Origin: Acidianus sp. HS-5
GTDB taxonomy: Archaea; Thermoproteota; Thermoprotei_A; Sulfolobales; Sulfolobaceae
DNA length: 64,000 nucleotides
Assembly (NCBI RefSeq): GCF_021655615.1
Contig: NZ_AP025245.1
Coordinates: forward strand, 2,232,001 to 2,296,000
Direction: 5' to 3'
Below the pieces are notes generated by a model. The model was not told the DNA's origin. It saw nothing but the letters and a program-made list of their open reading frames with translations, and did not search any database. The position numbers and the translations under genes are program-made. Positions 9,869-19,576 of the stretch are shown in pieces. Positions within the stretch are counted from its first letter, which is position 1. The number at the start of each line of letters is the position of its first letter.

Positions 9869-11242
9869 TCTTCAACAATGAGTGACTCTGGGAAATCTCT
9901 CGTAACTGCAGGACTTGTCAGGATATTGAAGGGAATACCTTTTAAATCTCAAAATATGTCTTTAAATTCATTTCCTTCACAGGAAGGAGGAGAAATTGCA
10001 TTCATACAGGCTTTCCAAGCAATAGGAGCAAATTTAAAGCCAAGAAATTCCATGAACCCAGTACTTTTAAAGCCATCAACTTCTGGAAAAATTGAAGTCA
10101 TATTCTTCGGTAAATCTTTAGGAAATTTGAACCCAGAAAATTATTATACTCTTATACCGAAATTTTGGGATAAAATTAAGGAAAACATAAAAGAAAACTA
10201 CGTTATAGAAGCAGCAGGGGGTATAGAACCTAATTTTATGGAAAGAGATTTAACAGCCTTCCTGCCAATGAAAGAAGGAATTCCTGGAATCCTTGTTTTG
10301 GATATAGATAGAGGGGGTGCATTCTCCTCAGCTTACGGAGTTTACCAAATGTTGCCTCCTTCAGTTAGAGGCTCTCTAAAAGGCTTCATCATAAACAAAT
10401 TTAGGGGTTCTCAATCCCTTCTAGACAGTGCAATAAAATGGCTTAATGAAAAAACAGGAATGAAGTTTCTAGGAGTTATCCCTTATCTGGAAGAGGAATT
10501 AACAATGCCTGAAGACTCAATGAACATTAAGGACTTCGGAGAAGGAGACGAAGCTAGCATAGCAATAATAAATTATCCTTACATGAGCAATTTTAATGAG
10601 TTTTTCGCATTGCTAAAGTCTAATGCCTCTATAAGGTTTATAAATAATCCTAAGAAACTAAGAAAGGACGACATTATTATACTTCCAGGCAGTAGGAATA
10701 CTTACGAGTCCTTAATTTGGCTAAAAGAAAGAGGATTTGTAGACGAGATAAGGAAGAGGAAAATACTAGGAATCTGCGGAGGATTTCAGATAATGGGTAA
10801 AAAGCTTATAGACCCTTTAGGAATAGAGAGCGGAGAACCTAGGGAATATGAAGGCCTAGGGATGTTTGATTTTACTGTAAAATTCGATGAGGAGAAAGTA
10901 GTATCAATGAGTGAAGGAATAATACGGAACGGTAAAGGAATAAGAGGTTACGAGATAAGAAGGGGAAGAATTAATTATGAAAAAGATAAACCTCTCTTAA
11001 CCATAATGAGGAGGAACGATAAAGAAGTAGAAATCGATGACGGATCTTTTAAAGAGGATAAGCTTGGATTAAGCATTCATGGCTCGTTGTACAGTAGGAA
11101 CTTGCTAGAAGATTTTGGAGTTAAAATTTACTCTAAATCAATGGAGGAAGAGATAATTTCAATGTCAGAGAAAATTGAGAAAGTTCTTAAACAAAACGTC
11201 TACGTTGATGAGATTAAAGAAATATATACTCAAGGAAAATAG
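9854..11242 (+). CDS. cobQ: Cobyric acid synthase (glutamine-hydrolysing) CobQ/CbiP
   Basis: A 462-residue amidotransferase that amidates four side chains of adenosylcobyrinic diamide in cobalamin synthesis. The N-terminal half is a dethiobiotin-synthetase-like ATPase (SSTMSDSGKS, a variant P-loop at residues 5-14, and DIDRGGAF near 150). The C-terminal half is a class I glutaminase with the nucleophile Cys in GICGGFQIMG (about residue 305) and the His in SIHGS. The length is slightly below the usual 480-510. It is divergent from cobS, and guaAb follows after 6 nt, so the two may share a transcript. Confidence 0.93.
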   Translation: MAIIISSTMSDSGKSLVTAGLVRILKGIPFKSQNMSLNSFPSQEGGEIAFIQAFQAIGANLKPRNSMNPVLLKPSTSGKIEVIFFGKSLGNLNPENYYTLIPKFWDKIKENIKENYVIEAAGGIEPNFMERDLTAFLPMKEGIPGILVLDIDRGGAFSSAYGVYQMLPPSVRGSLKGFIINKFRGSQSLLDSAIKWLNEKTGMKFLGVIPYLEEELTMPEDSMNIKDFGEGDEASIAIINYPYMSNFNEFFALLKSNASIRFINNPKKLRKDDIIILPGSRNTYESLIWLKERGFVDEIRKRKILGICGGFQIMGKKLIDPLGIESGEPREYEGLGMFDFTVKFDEEKVVSMSEGIIRNGKGIRGYEIRRGRINYEKDKPLLTIMRRNDKEVEIDDGSFKEDKLGLSIHGSLYSRNLLEDFGVKIYSKSMEEEIISMSEKIEKVLKQNVYVDEIKEIYTQGK

Positions 11243-11248
11243 TTACAT

Positions 11249-12364
11249 GTGTTTAATCCTGAAAGTTTCATTGAAGAAGTAAAGCCGCAAATATTAAACG
11301 AGATAGGAGACGAAAAAATTCTAGCGGCAATAAGTGGTGGAGTAGACAGCACTACTGCTGCAGTATTAATGTACAAAATTCTGGGAAAACAATTACTTCC
11401 TATTATGATAGATACGGGCTTTTTGAGAAAAAACGAGGCCAAGAAAGTTAAAGAAATGCTTACTGGTATTTTACCTCTTCAAATATTAGATAAAAGCGAT
11501 GAATTTATTACAAGGTTAGAAGGGATTTCTGATGCCGAAGAAAAGAGGAAAAAGTTCAGGGAAATATTTTACTCAACTCTTTCTAATATAGCTAAAGAAA
11601 ACGGTATAAAATACCTAGTACAAGGTACAATAGCCGCAGATTGGGTAGAAACTCAAGGAGGAATTAAAACACAACATAACGTTTTAGTTCAGTTGGGCAT
11701 TAATACTGAGAAAGAATGGGGATTTAAGGTAATAGAACCTTTAGCAGACCTTTACAAGGATGAAGTAAGGGCATTGGCAAGGTATTTAGGACTACCTAAG
11801 GAGATATCTGAAAGACAACCTTTTCCAGGTCCAGGTTTATTAATAAGGGTAGTAGGAAAGCTCACGAAAGAAAAACTGGATATAGAGAGAGAAGTTAATG
11901 AAATTGTTGAAGACAGATTAAAGGGCATGGAATATTCGCAGTATTTTTCAGTAATTATAGACTCACAGAAAGTTTTAGATGAGAGAATATCAACAGAAGC
12001 TAAAGTCCCAGTTTACATTTATGATACTAGGGCTACAGGAGTTAAAGGTGACGTAAGAAGCTATGGTAAAATTGCGTCTATTCCTGAAATTGACGACTAT
12101 GAAAAAGTTAGAGAAATAGTTCAAAGGATTACTAAATATGATGTAACTCATGTAGGAATGTTAATAAATGAAAAAGACGAAGGCAAATATTCAGTAGGAA
12201 TTAGGGCAGTTATAACTCAAGACTTTATGACAGCAGATTTTGCTAAAATTTCACTGGATAAACTGAAGGAAATCGCTTGCGAAATTGTGAAGAATAATAA
12301 GGAAATTAAAGAAGTATTTTATGATGTAACTTCTAAACCCCCAGCTACCATAGAATACGAATAA
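11249..12364 (+). CDS. guaAb: GMP synthase ATP-pyrophosphatase subunit
   Basis: A 371-residue archaeal GMP synthetase subunit B that adenylates XMP and uses ammonia to form GMP. The PP-loop SGGVDSTT is at about residue 30, the AADWVETQGG segment near 130 and the substrate loop GPGLLIRVVGK near 195, followed by the C-terminal dimerisation domain ending in KPPATIEYE. Archaea encode the glutaminase subunit separately; it is not in this window. The start is GTG at 11249, 6 nt after cobQ; an overlapping ATG at 11247 is in another frame. Function is secure. Confidence 0.93.
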   Translation: MFNPESFIEEVKPQILNEIGDEKILAAISGGVDSTTAAVLMYKILGKQLLPIMIDTGFLRKNEAKKVKEMLTGILPLQILDKSDEFITRLEGISDAEEKRKKFREIFYSTLSNIAKENGIKYLVQGTIAADWVETQGGIKTQHNVLVQLGINTEKEWGFKVIEPLADLYKDEVRALARYLGLPKEISERQPFPGPGLLIRVVGKLTKEKLDIEREVNEIVEDRLKGMEYSQYFSVIIDSQKVLDERISTEAKVPVYIYDTRATGVKGDVRSYGKIASIPEIDDYEKVREIVQRITKYDVTHVGMLINEKDEGKYSVGIRAVITQDFMTADFAKISLDKLKEIACEIVKNNKEIKEVFYDVTSKPPATIEYE

Positions 12365-12371
12365 AAAATTT

Positions 12372-13355
12372 TTACTGAGAATACTTAAGTTTTTCTAAAA
12401 GCTGTATCCTTTTTGCAGGGTGTGGATGATCGCTAAAGAAGTCTGCAAACCACGATACCTTTTCATGCTTCCAGTATTCTATAAGTTCATTAACGTTGTT
12501 ATCTGGAATATCTTCCTGAACCTCTGGAGGTGCAAAGAATAACATATTAGCTACGTTATTATTATTCTTCCTCCTATATCTTTCAACTGTTTCAGGATCC
12601 ATTGATAAAGTTATTTTAGCCAAGGCCCTCTGAAGGTTTTCTGCTCCTCCTGGAATAGTTTGAGCGGAATTCACATCAGCATAGGCTTCTCTCATCCTAT
12701 TCAAGTACAATAGAAAGAATTGGAAGAGGTAACTCACAGCTAATAATGCAATTCCCACCAACCATAGCATTCCACCATTGTTATTTCTACCTTCTCCTCC
12801 GCCTCCTAGCATTCCGCTCCACATTAGCGAATATCCTATCCAGAAGATTAATGCAGGAATTAATCCTATTGCCATTAATAATTCGACATCCCTATGTCTC
12901 AAATGCCCTAACTCATGTCCTAAGACTGCCTTTATTTCATCCTTATTTAAGATCTTTAGTAAAGGTAAAGTTATTGCAACTCTTTTTCCTGCAATAGGGC
13001 TTCCATAAGCAAATGCGTTGGGGAACGGTACGTTGGCTATGTATACCTTTGGAGGTGGTGAAATTCTATTGTACTGTGCAACTTCGTCAACTATGTTAAC
13101 TAACCAGCCGTACTTTGGATCATTAGGCGTAACTTCAACTGCTTTGTACATTGCGTTTATCATATATGGACCGAATAACCATTGTATTATATTTAAGGCA
13201 ATCACGAAGCTAAGTATTCCAATTATCACTGCTGGAGCGAAACTTAATCCATAGAAGTAGCTAACTACTGCAAAAACTACTGCAAAACCTAGTAAGAAAA
13301 TTCCTATACTAGTTAGCACCATTCCTAGTCTGAGTTTTAAGACTGTTAAGTTCAT
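12372..13355 (-). CDS. htpX: HtpX-type membrane zinc metalloprotease (M48)
   Basis: A membrane protease with two N-terminal transmembrane helices, the zinc motif GHELGH followed by LRHRDVE (about residue 140), two central helices flanking a Gly/Asn-rich loop, and the third-ligand segment REAYAD. The C-terminal DHPHPAKRI segment is typical of the family. It should degrade misfolded membrane proteins. I chose the ATG at 13355; an in-frame TTG at 13364 fits a leaderless start from the TATA-like TTTTTAAA (minus strand) at 13386-13393 and is a fair alternative. It converges on guaAb with a 7-bp gap. Confidence 0.9.
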   Translation of the reverse strand: MNLTVLKLRLGMVLTSIGIFLLGFAVVFAVVSYFYGLSFAPAVIIGILSFVIALNIIQWLFGPYMINAMYKAVEVTPNDPKYGWLVNIVDEVAQYNRISPPPKVYIANVPFPNAFAYGSPIAGKRVAITLPLLKILNKDEIKAVLGHELGHLRHRDVELLMAIGLIPALIFWIGYSLMWSGMLGGGGEGRNNNGGMLWLVGIALLAVSYLFQFFLLYLNRMREAYADVNSAQTIPGGAENLQRALAKITLSMDPETVERYRRKNNNNVANMLFFAPPEVQEDIPDNNVNELIEYWKHEKVSWFADFFSDHPHPAKRIQLLEKLKYSQ

Positions 13356-13364
13356 ACTTATCAA

Positions 13365-13704
13365 ATTTTCATATTCCTCATGGGGTTTAAAAAGGTTATT
13401 CGAGATTTTTATTATGAATAGAGCTATCGAAATTTCATTTAGTGTCTAACTACCGTTTAATGTGAACTTTACCTCTGATACAATTTAATCTTGTCAAGTG
13501 CTATAAGGACGTTATCTATGCTATAATTATGCTTGTTTAAATGAATATCATAATCTGAAAAAAATCATTATTTTTATTCTTATAGTACATTTTAAGTCTT
13601 AATAATTATTACCGGTATATTAAACATGTTAGCCAATTGATAAGGTAATTCTAGACTATCATATCTTTCTAAAATCTTTTATTTATGAGCCAGAATATAT
13701 TACT
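13365..13704. other. 340-bp non-coding gap between htpX and the CBS gene
   Basis: No ORF of more than about 20 codons is convincing on either strand. The left edge holds the htpX TATA-like box (13386-13393, read on the minus strand) and the right edge the CBS-gene TATA (TTTATTTA at 13678-13685, centred about 23 bp before its ATG). In between I see only AT-rich sequence with no hairpin, C/D box or long repeat that I can support. Confidence 0.5.
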
Positions 13705-14100
13705 ATGGAGGAAGTAGTTAAAGAATACATGAAAAATAACGTAGTTTCTGTGGAGAAATCTCTTAGTTTAAAGGAAGTCACGGAAATCATGACTAAAAAT
13801 AATGTAGGTTCAGTAATAGTTGTTGATAATGGAAAGCCCGTAGGTATAATAACCGAAAAGGATGTTGTAAGAGCTTTGGGAAGTGGAAAAGACCTAAATG
13901 CTAAAGCAGAGGAAATAATGACCGTGTCATTAATTACAATAAGAGAAGATGCACCAATAACTGGGGCCTTAAGTTTAATGAGGACAAACAATATTAGGCA
14001 TCTTCCTGTAGTTGGCGAGGACGGAAAACTTACTGGTATATTATCAATAAGGGATGTGGCAAGGGCATTAGATGATATGTACGAGAATTACTTAGATTAG
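13705..14100 (+). CDS. CBS-domain pair protein
   Basis: A 131-residue protein made of two CBS domains (about residues 5-60 and 68-125), each ending in a typical segment (VGIITEKDVVRAL and TGILSIRDVARAL). Such Bateman modules bind AMP, ATP or related nucleotides and regulate partner proteins; this one has no fused effector. The start ATG lies 23 bp from a TATA box, so the mRNA is likely leaderless. A T-rich run follows the stop and probably ends the transcript. The partner is not evident from the context. Confidence 0.85.
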   Translation: MEEVVKEYMKNNVVSVEKSLSLKEVTEIMTKNNVGSVIVVDNGKPVGIITEKDVVRALGSGKDLNAKAEEIMTVSLITIREDAPITGALSLMRTNNIRHLPVVGEDGKLTGILSIRDVARALDDMYENYLD

Positions 14101-14107
14101 GATAAGT

Positions 14108-14132
14108 CTTATTATTTTTTCTTTTATTTTTT
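14108..14132 (+). terminator. T-rich terminator after the CBS gene
   Basis: Three runs of 4-6 T (TTTTTT, TTTT, TTTTTT) lie within 25 bp just after the CBS stop codon. Archaeal RNA polymerase terminates at such T-rich tracts without a hairpin. It also separates the CBS gene from the small ORF at 14131. Confidence 0.5.
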
Positions 14133-14358
14133 GATTGTGAAAATTAAGATCTGGGTAGAATGGTACGATATTCTTCTGAAGTTGTCTAAAGATAAGAGGA
14201 CAACGCTTGAAGGTATAATAAAGGAGATAATGAATACAAAAGATTGTATTAATTTACCTGAAATAAATGTTACAAAAAAGAAGGAAATAAATGTTAACTT
14301 AAACTATACGGAAAAGGAAGTCCTTGAAAAGATAGAGAAATACCTCTTTTGTGATTAA
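14131..14358 (+). CDS. Small hypothetical protein next to the glycan locus
   Basis: A 75-residue ORF starting at TTG (14131) or GTG (14137). I do not recognise a family. The first half contains a basic, helix-prone segment (LSKDKRTTLEGIIKEIM) that vaguely resembles a ribbon-helix-helix second half, preceded by a short beta-like strand; the second half is Lys/Asn-rich. The stop codon is 1 nt before the ATG of the flippase-like gene, which suggests cotranscription. Codon use is like its neighbours. It may be real because it fills the space to the next gene in the right phase, but evidence is moderate. Confidence 0.45.
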   Translation: MIVKIKIWVEWYDILLKLSKDKRTTLEGIIKEIMNTKDCINLPEINVTKKKEINVNLNYTEKEVLEKIEKYLFCD

Positions 14359-14359
14359 T

Positions 14360-15856
14360 ATGCTAAGATCCAAGAAATCCCCTGGCTTTGTTAGGATAGG
14401 ATTATTTAATCTCCTAATTAGGACTGTAGTAGCTCCAATTTCTTTTCTCTTTTCTTTTCTTGCAGTAAGATACTTATCTTCCATATCAATAGAAACTTTC
14501 GGAGTCTGGCAATACATTTACGTACTTATTACTGGATATTTCACTATTCCCGCAGATCTCTTTTCATCAATAACTTCTAGATATTCTGCTGAAGGTAAAG
14601 ACGTTGGAGGCATAATAATTATTAATGCTATTGCTGGGTCTATTTCTTCTCTGGTGTATTTCATTTTAATTCCGATATTCATGCATTCTGCTGGTTATAA
14701 TCAATCCTTATATTTCTACACTGCAATCTTACTCATTGTACTCATTTATCTAAATAGAATTTCTGGCTCAGTTGCAATAGGTAAATCTCCTAGATTGACG
14801 GCAATAAGTGCCTCTGGATTCCAAGTAGCTAGACTGATCTCTGCACTTGTTATGATGTTTTATTTGAATTTATCTATAAATGCTGTTATTTTTGCATATT
14901 CCTTAGGATACGTAGTTCAAATAGCTTTTAACCTAGGATTCGTTAATGCAAGGTTAGGAATAGACTTTAAGGTAGCTCTTTCTGCAGTTAAGAAATCGAT
15001 AGTATTTATTATGAATTATGTGCAATTAATGATTGAAGCAACTCTAGTTTGGGTTGTAGTTTTCATAGTAAATTCGGCAGTTCCAGTATCTTACTTTGAA
15101 TCTGCATTAATAATATCGAACTTAGTAGGTTGGTCTCAAGCAGCTACTGACGGCTTAATATTAAAGCTTCAAGAGAGTAAAGATCCTAAATTAATAGAAA
15201 CTGCAATAAAATTCTACTTTTCTGTAGGTGGAATATTTCTCTTAATAATCTTCGTAGATGGGGAAAGGTTGCTTTATGTCCTTAGACCAGAATATATTGC
15301 ATCAATATATGCGTTAATTGTGTTATCTTTTTCAACATTCGTGAGATCAGCCTATACTATTTTTTATAAGGCAATATATATGGCTGATGAATCTTTAGCA
15401 GTAGAGTCTAAAGGTGAATTTAAAGGACATACTGCTAGACTTACTACTAGAAATGTTATAATTTCTGCAATAGGAGTTTCTTCTTCTCTATTTTTGATTT
15501 ATTTGTTAAGAGGTGGAAATATATACAAGATCTCACCGATACTTGCAGTTTTCATCTCACTAGCGCTACTAATTAACTCTTTGGGCATGTTCTTTTCCTC
15601 TTACAGTATGTCAAAGAAGATTTACAATTTCAATTTTCCTTTAAAGGAAGTTGTAATTTCCCTACTGATTTCAATAGTTTCTTCTTTACCTTTTATCGGA
15701 TTAAGCAAAGTCAGGGCAATAGAGCAGTTGATTATAATGGCTGAACTAACGTCCTTAGCTTTAGGATTATATATTGTATTAAGTTACATTCTCAATCCTT
15801 ACGCAAGATATCTAATACATTCTATAATTAGAGAAATAAAAAACTTTAAGCTATAA
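14360..15856 (+). CDS. Polysaccharide flippase-like membrane protein (MOP superfamily)
   Basis: A roughly 498-residue integral membrane protein with about 12-14 hydrophobic segments, starting with a basic leader and a helix at residues 20-45. The arrangement resembles Wzx/oligosaccharide flippases of the MOP exporter superfamily, including a long central hydrophilic loop (about residues 330-355) and paired helices throughout. It lies directly upstream of sulfoquinovose and UDP-sugar genes, so it is a candidate exporter of lipid-linked N-glycan or another surface glycan. ATG at 14360 is preferred over the GTG at 14351, which overlaps the upstream stop. Function is inferred from topology and context. 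Confidence 0.7.
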   Translation: MLRSKKSPGFVRIGLFNLLIRTVVAPISFLFSFLAVRYLSSISIETFGVWQYIYVLITGYFTIPADLFSSITSRYSAEGKDVGGIIIINAIAGSISSLVYFILIPIFMHSAGYNQSLYFYTAILLIVLIYLNRISGSVAIGKSPRLTAISASGFQVARLISALVMMFYLNLSINAVIFAYSLGYVVQIAFNLGFVNARLGIDFKVALSAVKKSIVFIMNYVQLMIEATLVWVVVFIVNSAVPVSYFESALIISNLVGWSQAATDGLILKLQESKDPKLIETAIKFYFSVGGIFLLIIFVDGERLLYVLRPEYIASIYALIVLSFSTFVRSAYTIFYKAIYMADESLAVESKGEFKGHTARLTTRNVIISAIGVSSSLFLIYLLRGGNIYKISPILAVFISLALLINSLGMFFSSYSMSKKIYNFNFPLKEVVISLLISIVSSLPFIGLSKVRAIEQLIIMAELTSLALGLYIVLSYILNPYARYLIHSIIREIKNFKL

Positions 15857-15871
15857 ATCTTGTTTAGAATA

Positions 15872-16681
15872 ATGTCTGGATTAACTATTAGAATGAAAAG
15901 GCTTTTTGAGAAAGGAAAAGCTTTCGTAGTAGCTTTAGATCATGGTCTTGTAATGGGCCCATTAAAAGGTATAGAAAATCCGATAGAGATAGTTGAAAAG
16001 CTTTCCAACATTCCTGACGCGTTGCAAATGACTCCAGCAATGCTCAAACTTGTTGAAGAGAGCTTTTATAGCAGGAATTCTCCAATGCTGATTGCTAGGC
16101 TGGATACTGCAAATGTGTGGAGGAAGGAGAAGAAGTACTCTCAAGGTTACTATTCAATGGTTTACCAGGTTAAGGAAGCAGTAGAGGCAGGAGCTGATGC
16201 TGTTGTTACTTACCTGGTAGTAGGTTATGGAGATGATAGAATTGAAGGATATAACGTGGAAGCGTTAGCAAAAGCAAGAGAAGAGGCACATGATTACGGA
16301 ATTCCGTTTATTATAGAACCCTTATACGTATCTCCAGAAAATCCTGATTCAATAAAAGATGTAAACCTAGTAAAATATGTTACTAGGCTCGCTTCAGAAA
16401 TTGGTGCTGATATTTTGAAAGTGGATTATACTGGAAATAAGGAAGAGTTCAAGGAGGTAGTAAACGTGGCATTTGCTCCAATACTGATCAGAGGAGGTCC
16501 AAAGACTAAAGATGATAAGGAGTTTTTAGCAATGCTTAAGGACGCAGTGGATGCAGGAGCTAGCGGAGTTACAGTTGGTAGGAACTTATGGCAAGCTAAA
16601 GATCCAACTGCTATGGCCAAAGCAATAGCAGACGTGGTAAGGGGTAAAAGTGTAGAAGAAGCTTTAGGTAGACTAGCATGA
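15872..16681 (+). CDS. Class I aldolase of the DhnA/DeoC-LacD type
   Basis: A roughly 269-residue TIM-barrel aldolase. Visible are the VALDHGLVMGP motif (about residue 22), the ADILKVDYTG segment with the likely Schiff-base Lys near residue 185, and the phosphate-binding loops ILIRGGPK and GVTVGRNLW at the C-terminal end of the barrel, all as in archaeal class I fructose-bisphosphate aldolases. Sulfolobales gluconeogenesis mainly uses the bifunctional FBP aldolase/phosphatase, so this enzyme may act on another sugar or ketose phosphate. ATG at 15872 is chosen over the upstream TTG at 15860. Its stop overlaps the next gene by ATGA, so the two are coupled. Confidence 0.8.
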   Translation: MSGLTIRMKRLFEKGKAFVVALDHGLVMGPLKGIENPIEIVEKLSNIPDALQMTPAMLKLVEESFYSRNSPMLIARLDTANVWRKEKKYSQGYYSMVYQVKEAVEAGADAVVTYLVVGYGDDRIEGYNVEALAKAREEAHDYGIPFIIEPLYVSPENPDSIKDVNLVKYVTRLASEIGADILKVDYTGNKEEFKEVVNVAFAPILIRGGPKTKDDKEFLAMLKDAVDAGASGVTVGRNLWQAKDPTAMAKAIADVVRGKSVEEALGRLA

Positions 16682-17431
16682 TAAGGAAGGCAGTAATAAC
16701 TGCTGCGGGAAAAGGCAGTAGAATGAAATATATTACTTCTGTCTTACCTAAGGCTCTTTTACCTCTTTTTAAGGAAGAAGATGGAAAAAGAGTAATGAGG
16801 CCTATAATAGACTTGATAATGTCGTCATTGTCTTCTGTCGGAGTAAATATTTTCTGTATCGTGATTGGAAAGAATACAAAATTATTGATGGACTATCTAT
16901 ATGAAAGGGAAGGTATTAGTTTCACTTTCCAGAAGGATCCTAAAGGTTTTGGAGACGCAGTACTTAAGTCGGAGAATTTTGTAGGTAATGAACCATTCTT
17001 CGTTCATGCAGATGACGGAGTTCTTACAGGTGGATATTCTGAAGCATCTGAACTGTACGAGGAAAACAAACCTGATGCAGTATTATTATTAAGAGAAGTT
17101 GATAATCCGTTCAGATATGGAATTGTAAAGGCTGAAGAAAAAGGAGAATTCAAGAATCATAAATTGTATAAGATAATAGATGCGCAAGAGAAACCAAAGA
17201 GTCCTTTTTCTAAGCTAGCAATATCCGCAGTTTATATTTTCAAGCCTGCCATTTTTGATGCCTTAAAGGAGGTTAATAATTATGAGGGAGAGCTCGAGTT
17301 AACTTACGGAATAAAGAAATTGCTTGACAACGGGGGAGAAATTTATGCGATACTTTTAGAGAAAGAGAAATGGCTTAATGTAGGCGATCCAGAGCACTAT
17401 TACGAGGCCCTTACTTATTCCTTTAATCAAT

Positions 17432-17445
<14 letters not shown>
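16678..17445 (+). CDS. Nucleotidyltransferase, UTP-glucose-1-phosphate uridylyltransferase-like
   Basis: A 255-residue sugar-nucleotide pyrophosphorylase of the GalU type. The signature AAGKGSRM (residues 10-17), the LPKALLP segment with a substrate Lys, the KGFGDAVL loop (about residue 86) and the HADDGVL metal site are visible. UDP-glucose would be the product, and UDP-glucose is the substrate of the convergent neighbour Agl3, so the two probably act in sequence. It overlaps the aldolase stop by 4 nt (ATGA) and the agl3 3' end by 14 nt. The nucleotide and sugar specificity are inferred. Confidence 0.83.
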
Positions 17446-18586
<1,141 letters not shown>

Positions 18587-18667
18587 CAATACTTTCTAAA
18601 TTAACATACTAAAAACGTTTATGGCATGACTAGGAAAACTTTTTTCTTATAAATTAAAATATATACT

Positions 18668-19576
18668 ATGATCCTTGTTGGTGTAGATGCAGGAGGAACT
18701 TCCACTATTTCTATAGCATATACATGTGAAGGTAAGTTTATAGGTACAGGGGAATCCGGTCCAGGAAATTTCCATAATATAGGTCTAGAAGACACTGTAA
18801 ATAATATAAGAGATGCAATTTATAAGTCAACGAAGGGATTAAAACCAGACGTAGCTTGTATAGGTCTAGCGGGATTGGATTCTAAATACGATTATGAGAT
18901 ACTTTCCTCAGCACTTAAGGATTTAGCAAAGGAGACTATTATTGAGCATGATTCTTTTATATCTCTCTATGCAGAAACTAGAGGTAAGCCGGGAATTATA
19001 ATAATTTCTGGAACAGGAAGCGTAATAATGGGTTATGATGGGAAGAAAAGGATAAGAGTAGGAGGAGCCGGTTGGTTACTCTCAGATGAAGGTTCGGCAT
19101 ATTGGATAGGGAGAAAGGCACTAAGGTTACTTGTAAAAATGTTAGACGGAAGAGAGGAGAAGACAATATTAGCAGATTTAATAATGGAGAAGCTTTCGAT
19201 AAATAGCTTGGACGATTTAATAAAGTGGACTTATCATGAAGGACATAAAATTGATGAAATAGCTTCTTTAGCTGAAGTAGTTGATATTGCAGCAAATAAG
19301 GGAGATAAGAAAGCTCAAGAACTGTTTTACTTAGCAGCAAAAGAGCTTAGTGAAGATGCCATTCACATCTCAAAGAAGCTAGGAATAAAAATCGCCTATA
19401 TGAACGGAGGAATGTTCTCATCTAAGCTGTTTAAATCTTATGTTGTAGACTTATTGAAAAAAGAAGGCATAATAGCACTAGATAAAAAGAAGAGCCCAGA
19501 ATTCGGTGCTCTACTAATAGCTTTTAACAAAGCCGGTTGTATTACTGAACCGGAAGAGCAACCCCTTCACTCCTAG
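18668..19576 (+). CDS. BadF/BadG-family sugar kinase (ATP-dependent hexokinase/N-acetylglucosamine kinase-like)
   Basis: A 302-residue ASKHA kinase. Phosphate-1 motif GVDAGGTST is at residues 4-12, the GLAGL segment near 65, phosphate-2 motif ISGTGSVIMG near 115, the GGAGWLLSDEGSA motif near 135 and the adenosine motif YMNGGMF near 243. It matches the Sulfolobus hexokinase type that phosphorylates glucose and hexosamines. Divergent from agl3 and adjacent to a UDP-glucose pyrophosphorylase-like gene, it may feed the same sugar-nucleotide pathway. It overlaps the convergent gamma-glutamyltransferase gene by 35 nt. Confidence 0.85.
   Translation: MILVGVDAGGTSTISIAYTCEGKFIGTGESGPGNFHNIGLEDTVNNIRDAIYKSTKGLKPDVACIGLAGLDSKYDYEILSSALKDLAKETIIEHDSFISLYAETRGKPGIIIISGTGSVIMGYDGKKRIRVGGAGWLLSDEGSAYWIGRKALRLLVKMLDGREEKTILADLIMEKLSINSLDDLIKWTYHEGHKIDEIASLAEVVDIAANKGDKKAQELFYLAAKELSEDAIHISKKLGIKIAYMNGGMFSSKLFKSYVVDLLKKEGIIALDKKKSPEFGALLIAFNKAGCITEPEEQPLHS

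Noticed and set aside
12746..13254. Several 60-80 codon ORFs on the plus strand inside htpX
   Set aside because: They lie opposite a strong M48 gene and have no family features; they are shadows of the htpX codons.
13365..13704. Small genes or an RNA gene in the 340-bp gap
   Set aside because: Only very short ORFs and AT-rich sequence; no tRNA, C/D box or hairpin pattern that I could support.
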